DNA of 64,000 bases from Asaia bogorensis (GTDB lineage Bacteria > Pseudomonadota > Alphaproteobacteria > Acetobacterales > Acetobacteraceae), in contig NZ_UEGO01000012.1 of assembly GCF_900465345.1 (NCBI RefSeq), positions 124,001-188,000 on the forward strand. The letters run 5' to 3'. Positions within the stretch are counted from its first letter, which is position 1; each line of letters begins with the position of its first letter. This document shows, piece after piece, positions 29,473 through 38,169 of this stretch. Position numbers and translations under genes: made by a program. A model generated the notes under the pieces. It saw only the letters and a list, made by a program, of their open reading frames with translations. It was not told the origin of the DNA and ran no database searches.

Positions 29473-30737
29473 CGCTTCTTGCTTCTGGTAAAGGCGACAA
29501 CGGCTTCAACCTCGGTCGACCAGAGGAACTGGTCGATAACCGCGATCGACAGCACCTCGTAACCCGCCTTTTTTAGGAGCGCCGAATCCTTGCTCAGCGC
29601 CTGCGGGTTGCAGCTGACATAGATGATGTCCTCGACCTTGGACCGCGCGATATGATCCATCTGGATCAGCGCACCTGCGTGAGGTGGATCCAGAACGACG
29701 ACTCGCGCCTTTTCGAACTCTTTCGCAATAAGCGGTTGGCGCGTCAGATCGCGATGCGTTGTCTCGATGCGCTGGCCAATCGCCCCCGATTTTAGCGCAG
29801 CAATGGCCTCGAAGTGGCCTTCATAGGCGAGGACGCGGCCCTTCTGGGCGAGGGGGACGGTTAATGTGCCGAAACCAGCAAACAACTCGACGATAGGGTC
29901 GCGGCGGTTCAGCGCAGGCAGTGCAGCGAGAACGGCCTCGGCGATGGCGGTCTCGCTTTGGGCGCTAGCCTGCAGAAAGCCGCCAGGGGGCGGTGTAAGC
30001 TTCACGCTGCCAAATTCATGAAAAACCGGGCCCTGTTGGGCAACGATTTCATAGCCGTCATTCGGGCGGCGTTTCGAGCGCCATGAGATACGCGGGATCT
30101 TATGTCTCTTGCCGAAATTGGCGAGCTTCCCCCGATCGGTCGGGACAAGCGCCGCGTCCGTCGAAAGCAGAATATCGGGTCCGGAGCTGTAGAGATTGAT
30201 CTGCAGATCACCCCCGCCTGTGACGGCGCCGAGTGAGCCAAGAACCTCGCGCAAAGGAGCGAGCAGAGCAAAAAGGGCAGGATCGATGACATGACACTCG
30301 GTCATATCCACGACATCGCCATGGCGGCGATGCAGCCCAAGGATAATCCGACCGGGCAGGCGCTGGAACGCCAGATCGATGCGGCGTCGGCTTTCAACCG
30401 GCACCTGCATGGCCTCGATACGGGGCAGATTGTCGAAGCCTGCACGCTGCAACGCATGCGCAACGAGACCTGTCTTCCATTCAAGAAGAGCTGGCAGGGC
30501 GGTTGTCTGCATGGAGCAGCCGCCGCAGCTGTCAAACAGCGCACAGACAGGGGCAACGCGATTGGCTGAAGCACTCTCGATATCGAGCACCTCGATATGC
30601 CGATCACTGCCAACACGCAGCTTCAGGCGGTCACCGGGGACAGCTTGCGGAATATAGGCGGGCTTGTCATCGATAAGGACAAGCCCGTCGCCGTTCGCCC
30701 CGTAGGAGAGAACGGTTGTATCAATCAGGGACGCCAT
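29451..30737 (-). CDS. RlmD/TrmA-family Fe-S RNA (uracil-C5) methyltransferase
   Basis: A SAM-dependent m5U methyltransferase of 428 residues, most like RlmD/RumA of 23S rRNA, although some alphaproteobacterial members use other sites. An N-terminal TRAM-like beta domain (1-60) is followed by the Fe-S ligands C65, C71, C74 and C148 (C-x5-C-x2-C...C, as in RumA). The catalytic part has 'ELFAGFGTLTVPLA' (SAM binding), 'VVLDPPHAGA', the nucleophile in 'VSCNPQAL' and 'DQFLWSTEVEAVV'. It needs an Fe-S cluster and lies tail-to-tail with the suf operon. It starts 6 bp after the DEAD-box helicase, so the two RNA-acting genes are probably co-transcribed. Confidence 0.9.
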   Translation of the reverse strand: MASLIDTTVLSYGANGDGLVLIDDKPAYIPQAVPGDRLKLRVGSDRHIEVLDIESASANRVAPVCALFDSCGGCSMQTTALPALLEWKTGLVAHALQRAGFDNLPRIEAMQVPVESRRRIDLAFQRLPGRIILGLHRRHGDVVDMTECHVIDPALFALLAPLREVLGSLGAVTGGGDLQINLYSSGPDILLSTDAALVPTDRGKLANFGKRHKIPRISWRSKRRPNDGYEIVAQQGPVFHEFGSVKLTPPPGGFLQASAQSETAIAEAVLAALPALNRRDPIVELFAGFGTLTVPLAQKGRVLAYEGHFEAIAALKSGAIGQRIETTHRDLTRQPLIAKEFEKARVVVLDPPHAGALIQMDHIARSKVEDIIYVSCNPQALSKDSALLKKAGYEVLSIAVIDQFLWSTEVEAVVAFTRSKKRLSRRQT

Positions 30738-30743
30738 GATCGC

Positions 30744-33305
30744 TCAGACAGTACCGCGATGCTGGATCGGGCCGACCTGATCCTCACTCTCGACCCGGCG
30801 GTTGCGACGCGGCAGGAGCATGAAGGCCGGGGTCTCATGGCCGAAGCCAGTGCGCGGTGCGTCGTGATCGAAGGCGTTCGTCGGCGCAACGGAACCACGG
30901 TCGGCGCTCGCATGCTCACCAGAGTGACGCTCGATCGTAGCATCCTGCTTCGGGCGCGATGCTTGACGCGCCGGTTCGGACGCAGCAGCCCGGTCACGGT
31001 CACGGTCACGGTCACGGTCACGGTCACGGTCACGGTCACGGTCACGGTCACGGTCACGGTCACGGTTTTCGCCGTGGCGGTTCTGGCGACCGCCGCGATC
31101 CTTCCCGCGCCGCTCGCGTCGTTCATGCTGCCCGCCTTCCTGCTCCGGATCGGCCCAGGGGAGAGTTTCAATACCCTCGATTTCGACCATCGGAATCGGC
31201 GCGTGCTTCAGCTTCTCGATACCCTCAGCCAGAAGCTTCTGGCGAGGTGAGGCCAGGCTGAAGGCATGACCTGTCTTGCCCGCACGTCCCGTGCGACCAA
31301 TGCGATGAATATAGTCCTCGGCATTGAAGGGCAGGTCAAAATTAAAGACATGCGACAATCCGCCGATATCGATGCCGCGAGCCGCGACGTCGGAACAGAC
31401 GAGAATCTGCAATTCGCCAGCCTTGAAGCGTTCCAGCGTCTTGAAGCGCAGCGACTGCGCCAGATCGCCATGCAGGTGCCCAACCGCGAAGCCGTGCTTG
31501 TGCAGCGATTTGTAAAGCACATCCACATCGCGCTTGCGGTTGCAGAACACGATGGCGTTTTGCACGTTTTCGCGACGCAGCAGCTTGCGCAGGACGCGAC
31601 GCTTGTCGTGTTCATCAACGACGAGCAGCGCTTCCTCAATAGTCGTGGCAACCGATGAGGGACGGGAAACCGTGATTTCCTCAGGCAGATGCAGGAACTG
31701 ATCGGCCAGGGTGCGGATTTCCGGGGCCATCGTCGCCGAGAACAGCAGGGTCTGACGGCGCACGGGCAGCATGGAGACAATGCGCGTGATATCGGGAATG
31801 AACCCCATATCCAGCATACGATCCGCCTCGTCGATGACGAGGATACCGGTCTGGGTCAGGAGCAGCCCGCCACGATCGAAAAGATCCATCAGGCGACCCG
31901 GCGTAGCGATCAGGATGTCGACGCCCTGATTAAGTACCGCACGCTGGTCGGCCATGCTCTCGCCACCAATCAGCAGGGCATGGTTGAGCCGCAGATGCTT
32001 GCCATAGAGTGTGAGGTTTTCGGCAACCTGCAGCGCAAGCTCGCGCGTCGGTTCCAGAATGAGAGAACGCGGCATGCGGGCGCGGGCGCGCGAGCCTGCG
32101 AGCTTCTCCAGCATGGGCAGTGTGAAGGACGCTGTCTTGCCGGTGCCTGTCTGGGCGACACCCAGCACATCCTGTCCGCTCAAGACGACCGGAATGGCGC
32201 GTGCCTGAATCGGGGTTGGGTGCTCGTACCCCATTTCCTCGATGGCACGCATGATCGGTGCAGAGAGGCCAAGCTCGGAGAAGAGCGGCTTGGGCGCATC
32301 AATGATGGCTTGCAGTGCCGGATCGGCCTTGGCTGCCTCGGTCGTGCTCGCAGGCTGGGTATCCTGCGATTCTGTCGTAGCGTCAGCAGGCGATGCATCA
32401 GCCGAAGCCTTACGGGCCGCGTTCCTGCCACCGCGCCGACGGCGCGAGCGCGTCGCACGGCTGTCGCTTTGTGCCTCAGCTTCAGATATTGCGGAGGTAG
32501 AGGCCTCGGGTTCAGCAACCGTGGTGCTGCTCACGACTGGCGCGTTATCCTGCGCAGCAGCCTTCTCGGCGGCTTTTTTCACAGCGCGGCTGCGTGTTTC
32601 TGCCGGGGTTGTGCTGGGGGCGCTGTTGCGACGTGAGGGACGGCCAGCACGAGGCTTGGGCTCGTTCGTGACAGGTGTAACGGCCTCTGCAACCGCTTCT
32701 TCCTGTTTGGACGCAGCGGGCTTCCTGCCGCGGCGTGGCTTCTCAACCGGTGCTGCCGTGCTGTCGCTTTTGACGTCGCTCTCTGCAATTTCTACCGCGG
32801 CAGCTGTCTTGCGTGGGCGACCCGGCCTGCGCTTTGCAGGCTGCTCGGGCGAGACGGGTACTTCCGGGCTCGCATCGGCAGGAGCGGTCACGACGGTCTC
32901 GATCTCTGTCGCGCTGGCCTCCTTGCCGCGCGAAGAACGACGGCCAGCGGATTTCGGCTCGTCTGCCTTGCTGCCTGCAGTTGCGGGTTTGCTCGCCTTG
33001 CGCGTCGTGGATTTTGCTTTGGCCGGGATCTTGGTGGTAGCGGAGTCCGCCGCGTTGATCTCGGTCTCCGGAGCGGTTTCCGCTGTAGTCGCCTTCGTGG
33101 CGCGTGCCTTGGTCGGGCGCGCTGCCGTCGTCTTTGTCTTGCGTGCAGCCTTTGCGACGGGCGACGCAATCGAGGCCTCGGGTTCGCTGTTGCGCGGCTG
33201 TGTGTCAGCCACGGCCTCCATCACGGATTGTTCCGTCTTTGAGGTGGAACGTTTCTTGCGTGTGGTGGAGGTCTTTGCAGAACCTGCGGTCGATTTTGCG
33301 GTCAA
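30744..33305 (-). CDS. DEAD-box RNA helicase with long disordered N- and C-terminal extensions
   Basis: An 853-residue RNA helicase. The two-domain core (about 340-700) has every motif: Q motif 'YEHPTPIQARAIP', I 'AQTGTGKT', Ia 'PTRELALQV', II 'DEAD', III 'SAT', V 'DVAARGIDIG' and VI 'HRIGRTGRAGKTG'. It resembles the RhlE/CsdA class acting on rRNA or mRNA. Residues 1-340 are low complexity (Ala, Thr, Lys, Glu, Pro) and include AT-hook-like cores 'KRRPGRPRKT', 'KPRRGRKP' and 'KPRAGRPSRR'. The C-terminal tail is Arg/Gly-rich and contains about 13 Arg-Asp dipeptides coded by a pure hexamer repeat. The start is a TTG (33305) after AGAGAG; a later Met is possible. It is followed at 6 bp by the methyltransferase gene. 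Confidence 0.9.
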   Translation of the reverse strand: MTAKSTAGSAKTSTTRKKRSTSKTEQSVMEAVADTQPRNSEPEASIASPVAKAARKTKTTAARPTKARATKATTAETAPETEINAADSATTKIPAKAKSTTRKASKPATAGSKADEPKSAGRRSSRGKEASATEIETVVTAPADASPEVPVSPEQPAKRRPGRPRKTAAAVEIAESDVKSDSTAAPVEKPRRGRKPAASKQEEAVAEAVTPVTNEPKPRAGRPSRRNSAPSTTPAETRSRAVKKAAEKAAAQDNAPVVSSTTVAEPEASTSAISEAEAQSDSRATRSRRRRGGRNAARKASADASPADATTESQDTQPASTTEAAKADPALQAIIDAPKPLFSELGLSAPIMRAIEEMGYEHPTPIQARAIPVVLSGQDVLGVAQTGTGKTASFTLPMLEKLAGSRARARMPRSLILEPTRELALQVAENLTLYGKHLRLNHALLIGGESMADQRAVLNQGVDILIATPGRLMDLFDRGGLLLTQTGILVIDEADRMLDMGFIPDITRIVSMLPVRRQTLLFSATMAPEIRTLADQFLHLPEEITVSRPSSVATTIEEALLVVDEHDKRRVLRKLLRRENVQNAIVFCNRKRDVDVLYKSLHKHGFAVGHLHGDLAQSLRFKTLERFKAGELQILVCSDVAARGIDIGGLSHVFNFDLPFNAEDYIHRIGRTGRAGKTGHAFSLASPRQKLLAEGIEKLKHAPIPMVEIEGIETLPWADPEQEGGQHERRERRGKDRGGRQNRHGENRDRDRDRDRDRDRDRDRDRDRDRDRAAASEPARQASRPKQDATIERHSGEHASADRGSVAPTNAFDHDAPRTGFGHETPAFMLLPRRNRRVESEDQVGPIQHRGTV
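30991..31066. repeat. hexanucleotide tandem repeat (CGGTCA)12
   Basis: Twelve uninterrupted copies of CGGTCA (30991-31062) plus a partial unit. On the minus strand each unit reads CGTGAC, Arg-Asp, inside the helicase tail. Because the unit is a multiple of three, replication slippage changes tail length without a frameshift. Unit-perfect identity suggests recent expansion or active slippage. Confidence 0.95.
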
Positions 33306-33518
33306 ACTGCTCTCTGATAACTTTGGAGGTCCAGAAATAATGCGGTGCCGTGGCGCTGCATATTCTCAAACAGGTCAGCCCGTAATGCTGGCCAATTGCC
33401 TGTGCGTTATCGCGAAATCAGGCAAAAGGCAAGATTTTACGGGGTATTTTGCGTGTCTCTCATTCCGCCTGCCGCTGCCAGCCCCTAGCAGCCGGGGCGT
33501 GGCAACGTCAGTCCCTGT

Positions 33519-33971
33519 TTACATGTTTCCGCCCATGGCCGCGCAAAGCACGGTCAGGACACCAACACCAACCATAATGATCACGCGCTGACGGACCTTG
33601 TTGAACAGGGCAGGCTGCGGGCGGATGGCGCGGCGGAGGCTCTGGAACGGGCCGAGATAAGCGCTCACGAAAATCAGCGCCATAACAAGCGCAAGACCCT
33701 GCATGAGGTTGATTGGCAGGCTCATATTCGCAAAGCCGCCCGTATGAATGACAAGCAGCCATCCCGTCACTAGCGCAGTAGGGATGATGTGCAGCAGGGT
33801 ACGGAAATAACGCGCGATGAGCTGCATCTGGACGTTCTGGCGCTGTGCGGGCTCCAAAAGGGCCACGGTGCTGCGGCTCACAATGGCTGCATAGAGACCG
33901 CCGCCAATCCAGTACGCCATGCACAACAGATGGATGGCGAGAACGAGGCTCCAGAGAAACGGGTTCGACAT
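33519..33971 (-). CDS. CopD-like / DUF-type four-helix membrane protein
   Basis: A 150-residue membrane protein with four hydrophobic helices. The first, 'LVLAIHLLCMAYWIGGGLYA', carries an in-membrane His in the 'HLL...WIGG' pattern typical of the CopD/HemJ-like superfamily. A second histidine occurs in 'FRTLLHIIPTALVTGW' and a third in 'LLVIHTGG', so haem or metal binding is possible. GGAG five bases upstream supports the ATG at 33971; the frame continues to 34001. It is a single minus-strand gene, divergent from nnrD. The exact function is unknown. Confidence 0.75.
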   Translation of the reverse strand: MSNPFLWSLVLAIHLLCMAYWIGGGLYAAIVSRSTVALLEPAQRQNVQMQLIARYFRTLLHIIPTALVTGWLLVIHTGGFANMSLPINLMQGLALVMALIFVSAYLGPFQSLRRAIRPQPALFNKVRQRVIIMVGVGVLTVLCAAMGGNM

Positions 33972-34096
33972 GGGGGCTCCATAACGGGTCGGTTCGCGCA
34001 TGAACCAGCCCTCAAAAGGGCGGCATCATGAATACACGGGGTTGCTGCGACGTTCCCTAGCAGTATGCGCGAAATCATCAACAGTGGAGTGAATTC

Positions 34097-35560
34097 ATGA
34101 CAGCCTTGCCGCTACGTTTCTGCCTGCCGGACCCTGCCCAGTGTGCCGCAATGGATGACATGGCGAGCCATAGTATCGGCATCGAGGCGTTGATGGAGCG
34201 CGCTGGTTGGGCAGTAGCGCAGGCCGTCAAGACGCGGTTCGCCCCGTGCCGTGTTTTGGTCCTGTGTGGGCCGGGCAATAATGGAGGCGATGGCTATGTG
34301 GCGGCGCGCTATCTCGAGCGCGCCGGGTGGCCGGTTCAGGTCGCGGCACTGGCCGCACCTCGGGCAGGCACCGTAGCTGCTCAGGCAGCGGCGCGCTTTC
34401 ATGGCAGGCATGTCGCTTTTGATCGGGAGAGTGCGGCTCGCGCCGATCTGGTGGTCGATGCTGTTTTTGGGGCCGGGCTTGATCGGGCGCCATCGGACGA
34501 TGTGATGACCGTGCTGGCCAGCGCGAAAAAGCTGGTGGCGATCGATCTGCCGAGCTTTGTCAACGGCCGTACTGGTGAATTGCTGGTCAGTGAAGATGCC
34601 TCTCGCGATGTGCCGGATTACCTCATGAGTGTCACGTTCGTGCGGCCCAAACCGGGACACGTGCTCTATCCTGCGCGATCGATCTGCGGGGAGGTGATCT
34701 GTGCGGATATCGGCATGCCGGAAGATTGCGTGGCGCACGCCGCACCAGACATGTGGCTCAACCATCCTGCGCTCTGGGCCATTCCGGCCATGTCGCCGGA
34801 TGATCACAAATATAGTCGCGGCGTGGTGAGTCTTTGTGGTGGGGCGGTCATGCCCGGCGCCACACGTCTCGCGGCAGCGGGTGCGCGGGCCAGTGGGGCT
34901 GGGCTTGTGCGGATCAGTGCTGGCAAAGCCGCGCAGGCTTATCGCCTGGGCGCGCCCGGACTGGTGGTCGACGATGCGCCGCTACCGGCGTTGCTTGAGG
35001 ATGAACGGCGCGAGGTGTGGCTCTGCGGACCGGGGCTGACGCCTGAGGAAGTGGAAGCGGCATTGCCGAGCCTGCTCCGCGCAGGTCGTATCGTTCTTGC
35101 GGATGCCGGAGCGCTTGGTTGGGCCGATGGCGTTCCGGAAAAGCTGCGCGGCGTGTCGGTCATCACGCCCCATATCGGAGAATTTACCAAGTTATTCGGT
35201 GCGCCCGGCAGTGATCTGGCCGGGGCCGCGCGTGCTGCGGCGGAAAAGCTCGATTGCGTGGTGCTTCTCAAAGGGGCTGTGAGCATTATCGCGGCGCCGG
35301 ATGGGCGGGTGATGCTCAACGATCATGCGAGTCCTGCACTGGCCACGGCAGGCTCTGGAGACACGCTGGCCGGTGTGATTGCCACGATGCTGGCGGCAGG
35401 TATGCCGGCCTGGGAAGCCAGCTGTGCCGGGGCCTGGCTGCATGGCGAGGCAGGGATGAAGGCTGGCAACTGGCCTGTTGTCGAGGCGCTGGATACTCAT
35501 CTCGGTGATGCGCGGGCGCTGGCAATCGCCCTTCATGCCGCTGCGCACGGGCAGGTGTGA
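34097..35560 (+). CDS. nnr: bifunctional NAD(P)H-hydrate epimerase / ADP-dependent dehydratase
   Basis: Repairs hydrated NAD(P)H in the cytoplasm. The 487-residue protein is the usual bacterial fusion. Residues about 1-215 are the YjeF_N epimerase, with 'CGPGNNGGDGYVAARYL' binding the cofactor. Residues about 225-487 are the YjeF_C ribokinase-like dehydratase, with 'ATAGSGDTLAGVIATML' holding the catalytic Asp. The N-terminus is consistent with the start at 34097 (MTALPLRFC). It is followed by tRNA-Leu with no shared operon evident. Confidence 0.95.
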   Translation: MTALPLRFCLPDPAQCAAMDDMASHSIGIEALMERAGWAVAQAVKTRFAPCRVLVLCGPGNNGGDGYVAARYLERAGWPVQVAALAAPRAGTVAAQAAARFHGRHVAFDRESAARADLVVDAVFGAGLDRAPSDDVMTVLASAKKLVAIDLPSFVNGRTGELLVSEDASRDVPDYLMSVTFVRPKPGHVLYPARSICGEVICADIGMPEDCVAHAAPDMWLNHPALWAIPAMSPDDHKYSRGVVSLCGGAVMPGATRLAAAGARASGAGLVRISAGKAAQAYRLGAPGLVVDDAPLPALLEDERREVWLCGPGLTPEEVEAALPSLLRAGRIVLADAGALGWADGVPEKLRGVSVITPHIGEFTKLFGAPGSDLAGAARAAAEKLDCVVLLKGAVSIIAAPDGRVMLNDHASPALATAGSGDTLAGVIATMLAAGMPAWEASCAGAWLHGEAGMKAGNWPVVEALDTHLGDARALAIALHAAAHGQV

Positions 35561-35659
35561 AAGCTTATGGGCATGGCGTGAAGCACCCCGTCTTGTGAAA
35601 AGATTGATCTTGCTGTAAAGCGGCGCGCTTGACGGCTCAGTTTACTCTGATCCGAGTGT

Positions 35660-35744
<85 letters not shown>

Positions 35745-35847
35745 AAAAATTTTCTCCTTAGTCGGGGCTTCCTGCCTTGCCTGTGCTGCGATGAAGCCGG
35801 GCGCGGGGCCCCGATGGCAACCCGGTCAATAGAGGATCGCCTGACAG

Positions 35848-37179
35848 ATGCAGGTTACCCAAACGCAATCCGAAGGTCTGAAGCGCGGCTTTACCGTCAC
35901 TGTGCCGGCTGGCGATCTGGAGGCGCGACGTGCCGCTCGTCTCGCCGAGCTCGGCCGCACGATCAATCTGCCCGGCTTCCGCCCCGGCAAGGTGCCCGCA
36001 TCGCTCGTTAAGCAGCGCTATGGCGCCGCCCTGAACGGCGAGATCATGGAGCAGGCTGTCAACGACTCCACCAACAAGGTTCTGGAAGACAACAAGCTGC
36101 GCCCTGCCGTGCAGCCCAAGGTCGAACTGGTTTCCGGTGGTGAAGGCGAAGGCGATCTCGTTTTCAAGATCGAGCTGGAAGTCCTGCCCGAAATCGCCGT
36201 GCCGGATCTGTCGGGTCTCGAACTGACCCGCCTGACGGCCAAGCCGAGCGACGAGACCATCGACAAGGCTCTGGCCGAGCTGGCAAAGCGTCAGCGCAGC
36301 TTCGAGACGATCGAGGAAGATCGCGCCGCCCGCACGGGTGACGTTGTGAACTGCGATTTCGTAGGCAAGCTCGATGGCACGCCCTTCGACGGTGGCACGG
36401 CGCAGGACGTCAATGTCGAGATCGGTGGTGACGGCTTCATCCCTGGCTTCGCCGAGCAGCTCGAAGGCATGAAGGCTGGCGAAGAAAAGGTGATTACGGT
36501 CACGTTCCCCGCCGAGTATCAGGCCAAGGAACTGGCTGGCAAGGAAGCAACCTTCGACATCAAGGCGAATGCGCTCAAGACCCCGATTGATCCGGCGCTT
36601 GATGACGAGCTGGCCAAGAAGATCGGCTTCGAGAACATCGCTCAGGTGCGTGACATCATCGTCAAGCAGGCTGAGGGCGAATACGGCCAGCTGTCGCGTC
36701 TGCGCATCAAGCGCGAGCTGCTGGACGCCCTGTCGGGCAAGACCGATTTCGAAGCGCCCGAGAGCATGGTCGAGAGCGAGTTCGGCCAGATCTGGCAGCG
36801 CGTCGAGCAGGATCGCGCTTCGGGTGAGATGGATGAGGAAGACGCGGGCAAGGACGAAGAGACCCTGCGCGCCGATTACCGCAAGATTGCCGAGCGTCGC
36901 GTGAAGCTGGGTCTGCTGCTGGCAGAAATCGGCCGCACCAAGGAAATCACGGTAACCCGTGAGGAACTGATGCAGGCTGTCCGTCAGGAAGCCATGCGCT
37001 ACCCCGGTCAGGAGCAGGCCGTTTTCGAGTTCTTCAGCAAGAACCCGCAGGCAGCCGATGGTCTCCGTGGCCCGATTCTCGAGAACAAGGTTGTCGATTA
37101 TCTGATCGAGCTGGCCAAGGTCACCGAGAAGGAAGTCACGCCGGAAGAGCTGGCAGAGATCCCGCCTGCCGATCTCTGA
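35848..37179 (+). CDS. tig: trigger factor (ribosome-associated chaperone)
   Basis: Trigger factor binds nascent chains at the ribosomal exit tunnel and has peptidyl-prolyl isomerase activity. The 443-residue protein has the ribosome-docking motif 'GFRPGKVPASLV' (residues 44-55), a PPIase domain centred on 'GDVVNCDFVGKLDGTPFDGG' near 165-185 and a C-terminal helical arm region. Length and motif order are standard. It precedes clpP by 136 bp, the conserved tig-clpP-clpX-lon order of proteobacteria. Confidence 0.97.
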   Translation: MQVTQTQSEGLKRGFTVTVPAGDLEARRAARLAELGRTINLPGFRPGKVPASLVKQRYGAALNGEIMEQAVNDSTNKVLEDNKLRPAVQPKVELVSGGEGEGDLVFKIELEVLPEIAVPDLSGLELTRLTAKPSDETIDKALAELAKRQRSFETIEEDRAARTGDVVNCDFVGKLDGTPFDGGTAQDVNVEIGGDGFIPGFAEQLEGMKAGEEKVITVTFPAEYQAKELAGKEATFDIKANALKTPIDPALDDELAKKIGFENIAQVRDIIVKQAEGEYGQLSRLRIKRELLDALSGKTDFEAPESMVESEFGQIWQRVEQDRASGEMDEEDAGKDEETLRADYRKIAERRVKLGLLLAEIGRTKEITVTREELMQAVRQEAMRYPGQEQAVFEFFSKNPQAADGLRGPILENKVVDYLIELAKVTEKEVTPEELAEIPPADL

Positions 37180-37276
37180 TCGTCTGATTCGCGCCGAAAT
37201 GTCTGGAGTCCGTTCGTTTTTTGACGGACGGGCTCTAGGCGTTCATGGTGGCCATACCAAGATGAGAGAAGTCACA

Positions 37277-37299
37277 CACCGGCCCTGATGGGGCCGGTG
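37277..37299 (+). promoter_or_regulatory. hairpin in the clpP leader
   Basis: CACCGGCCC (37277-37285) and GGGCCGGTG (37291-37299) form a perfect 9-bp GC-rich stem with loop TGATG. It ends 3 bp before the AGGAACGGA ribosome-binding region of clpP. There is no T-run, so it is not a terminator; it could stabilise or regulate the clpP transcript. A weaker dyad GTCCGT/ACGGAC (37208-37229) lies between it and tig. Confidence 0.5.
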
Positions 37300-37315
37300 C
37301 CAGTTAGGAACGGAA

Positions 37316-37960
37316 ATGGCCATGAGGGATCGCGATCCTGTCGAGATCTTCAACAACGCGCTCGTACCGATGGTCGTCGAGCAGACGTCACGCGGCGAAC
37401 GCGCTTTCGATATCTATTCCCGCCTGCTTCAGGAGCGGATCATCTTCCTGACAGGTCCGGTTTACGACCAGGTGGCCGCTGTCATCTCGGCTCAGCTTCT
37501 CTATCTGGAGAGCGTCAATCCGAGCAAGGAAATCTCGTTCTACATCAACAGCCCCGGTGGTGTGGTTTCAGCCGGCCTCGCGATGTACGACACGATGCAG
37601 TACATCCGCTGCCCCGTAAGCACGGTGTGCATCGGTCAGGCGGCATCGATGGGTTCGCTGCTGCTTGCAGCCGGTGAGAAGGGACGTCGGTTCTGCCTCC
37701 CCAATGCCCGCGTCATGGTGCATCAGCCTTCAGGCGGCGCTCAGGGCCAGGCATCGGATATCGAGATCCAGGCCCGTGAGATTCTTGAAATCCGCAAGCG
37801 CCTCAACGAGATCTACCGTCATCACACCGGTCGTACGCTTGAGGAGATTGAGCAGAAGCTTGAGCGTGATTCCTACCTCTCGGCAGATGAAGCGAAGGCT
37901 TTCGGTCTGGTCGATGAGGTTGTTCAGGCACGCCCCAAGAGTGTTGCCGAGCCGGGCTAA
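37316..37960 (+). CDS. clpP: ATP-dependent Clp protease proteolytic subunit
   Basis: ClpP forms the 14-subunit barrel protease that works with ClpX or ClpA. The 214-residue protein has the serine-protease triad S111 ('[12 protein letters not shown]'), H136 ('VMVHQPSGG') and D185 ('ERDSYLS'). '[20 protein letters not shown]' is the expected oxyanion region. An AGGAACGG sequence precedes the ATG at 37316. It lies between tig and clpX, with clpX 209 bp downstream. Confidence 0.98.
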   Translation: MAMRDRDPVEIFNNALVPMVVEQTSRGERAFDIYSRLLQERIIFLTGPVYDQVAAVISAQLLYLESVNPSKEISFYINSPGGVVSAGLAMYDTMQYIRCPVSTVCIGQAASMGSLLLAAGEKGRRFCLPNARVMVHQPSGGAQGQASDIEIQAREILEIRKRLNEIYRHHTGRTLEEIEQKLERDSYLSADEAKAFGLVDEVVQARPKSVAEPG

Positions 37961-38169
37961 AGCCCTTGTGCTCTCCGGTTGCGAGGTCCGGCCCTCCTGC
38001 CGGGCCCTACGCGGCGAACGGGCAATCCTGTCCTGTGATTGCCTCCAGGTATCCAATTATTGCCTCTTGCCGGAGGGGCTTGCCGGGCTTCTGTCGCCTG
38101 GCCTAAGTTTGAAGTTCCCCCTGTCGGGGCGTCATCGCTGATGCGCCGGATCGGGGAGGAGGAGCAGCG

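Noticed and set aside
30991-31066. Possible CRISPR array
   Set aside because: The units are 6 bp and contiguous with no spacers; it is a simple coding repeat.
30959-31261. Plus-strand frames reading (HG)n and (TV)n through the hexamer repeat
   Set aside because: They are by-products of the CGGTCA repeat; the minus-strand helicase frame is continuous with conserved motifs.
35604-35657. Promoter before tRNA-Leu (TTGACG at 35629)
   Set aside because: No acceptable -10 element lies 16-18 bp downstream, so I did not list it as a feature.
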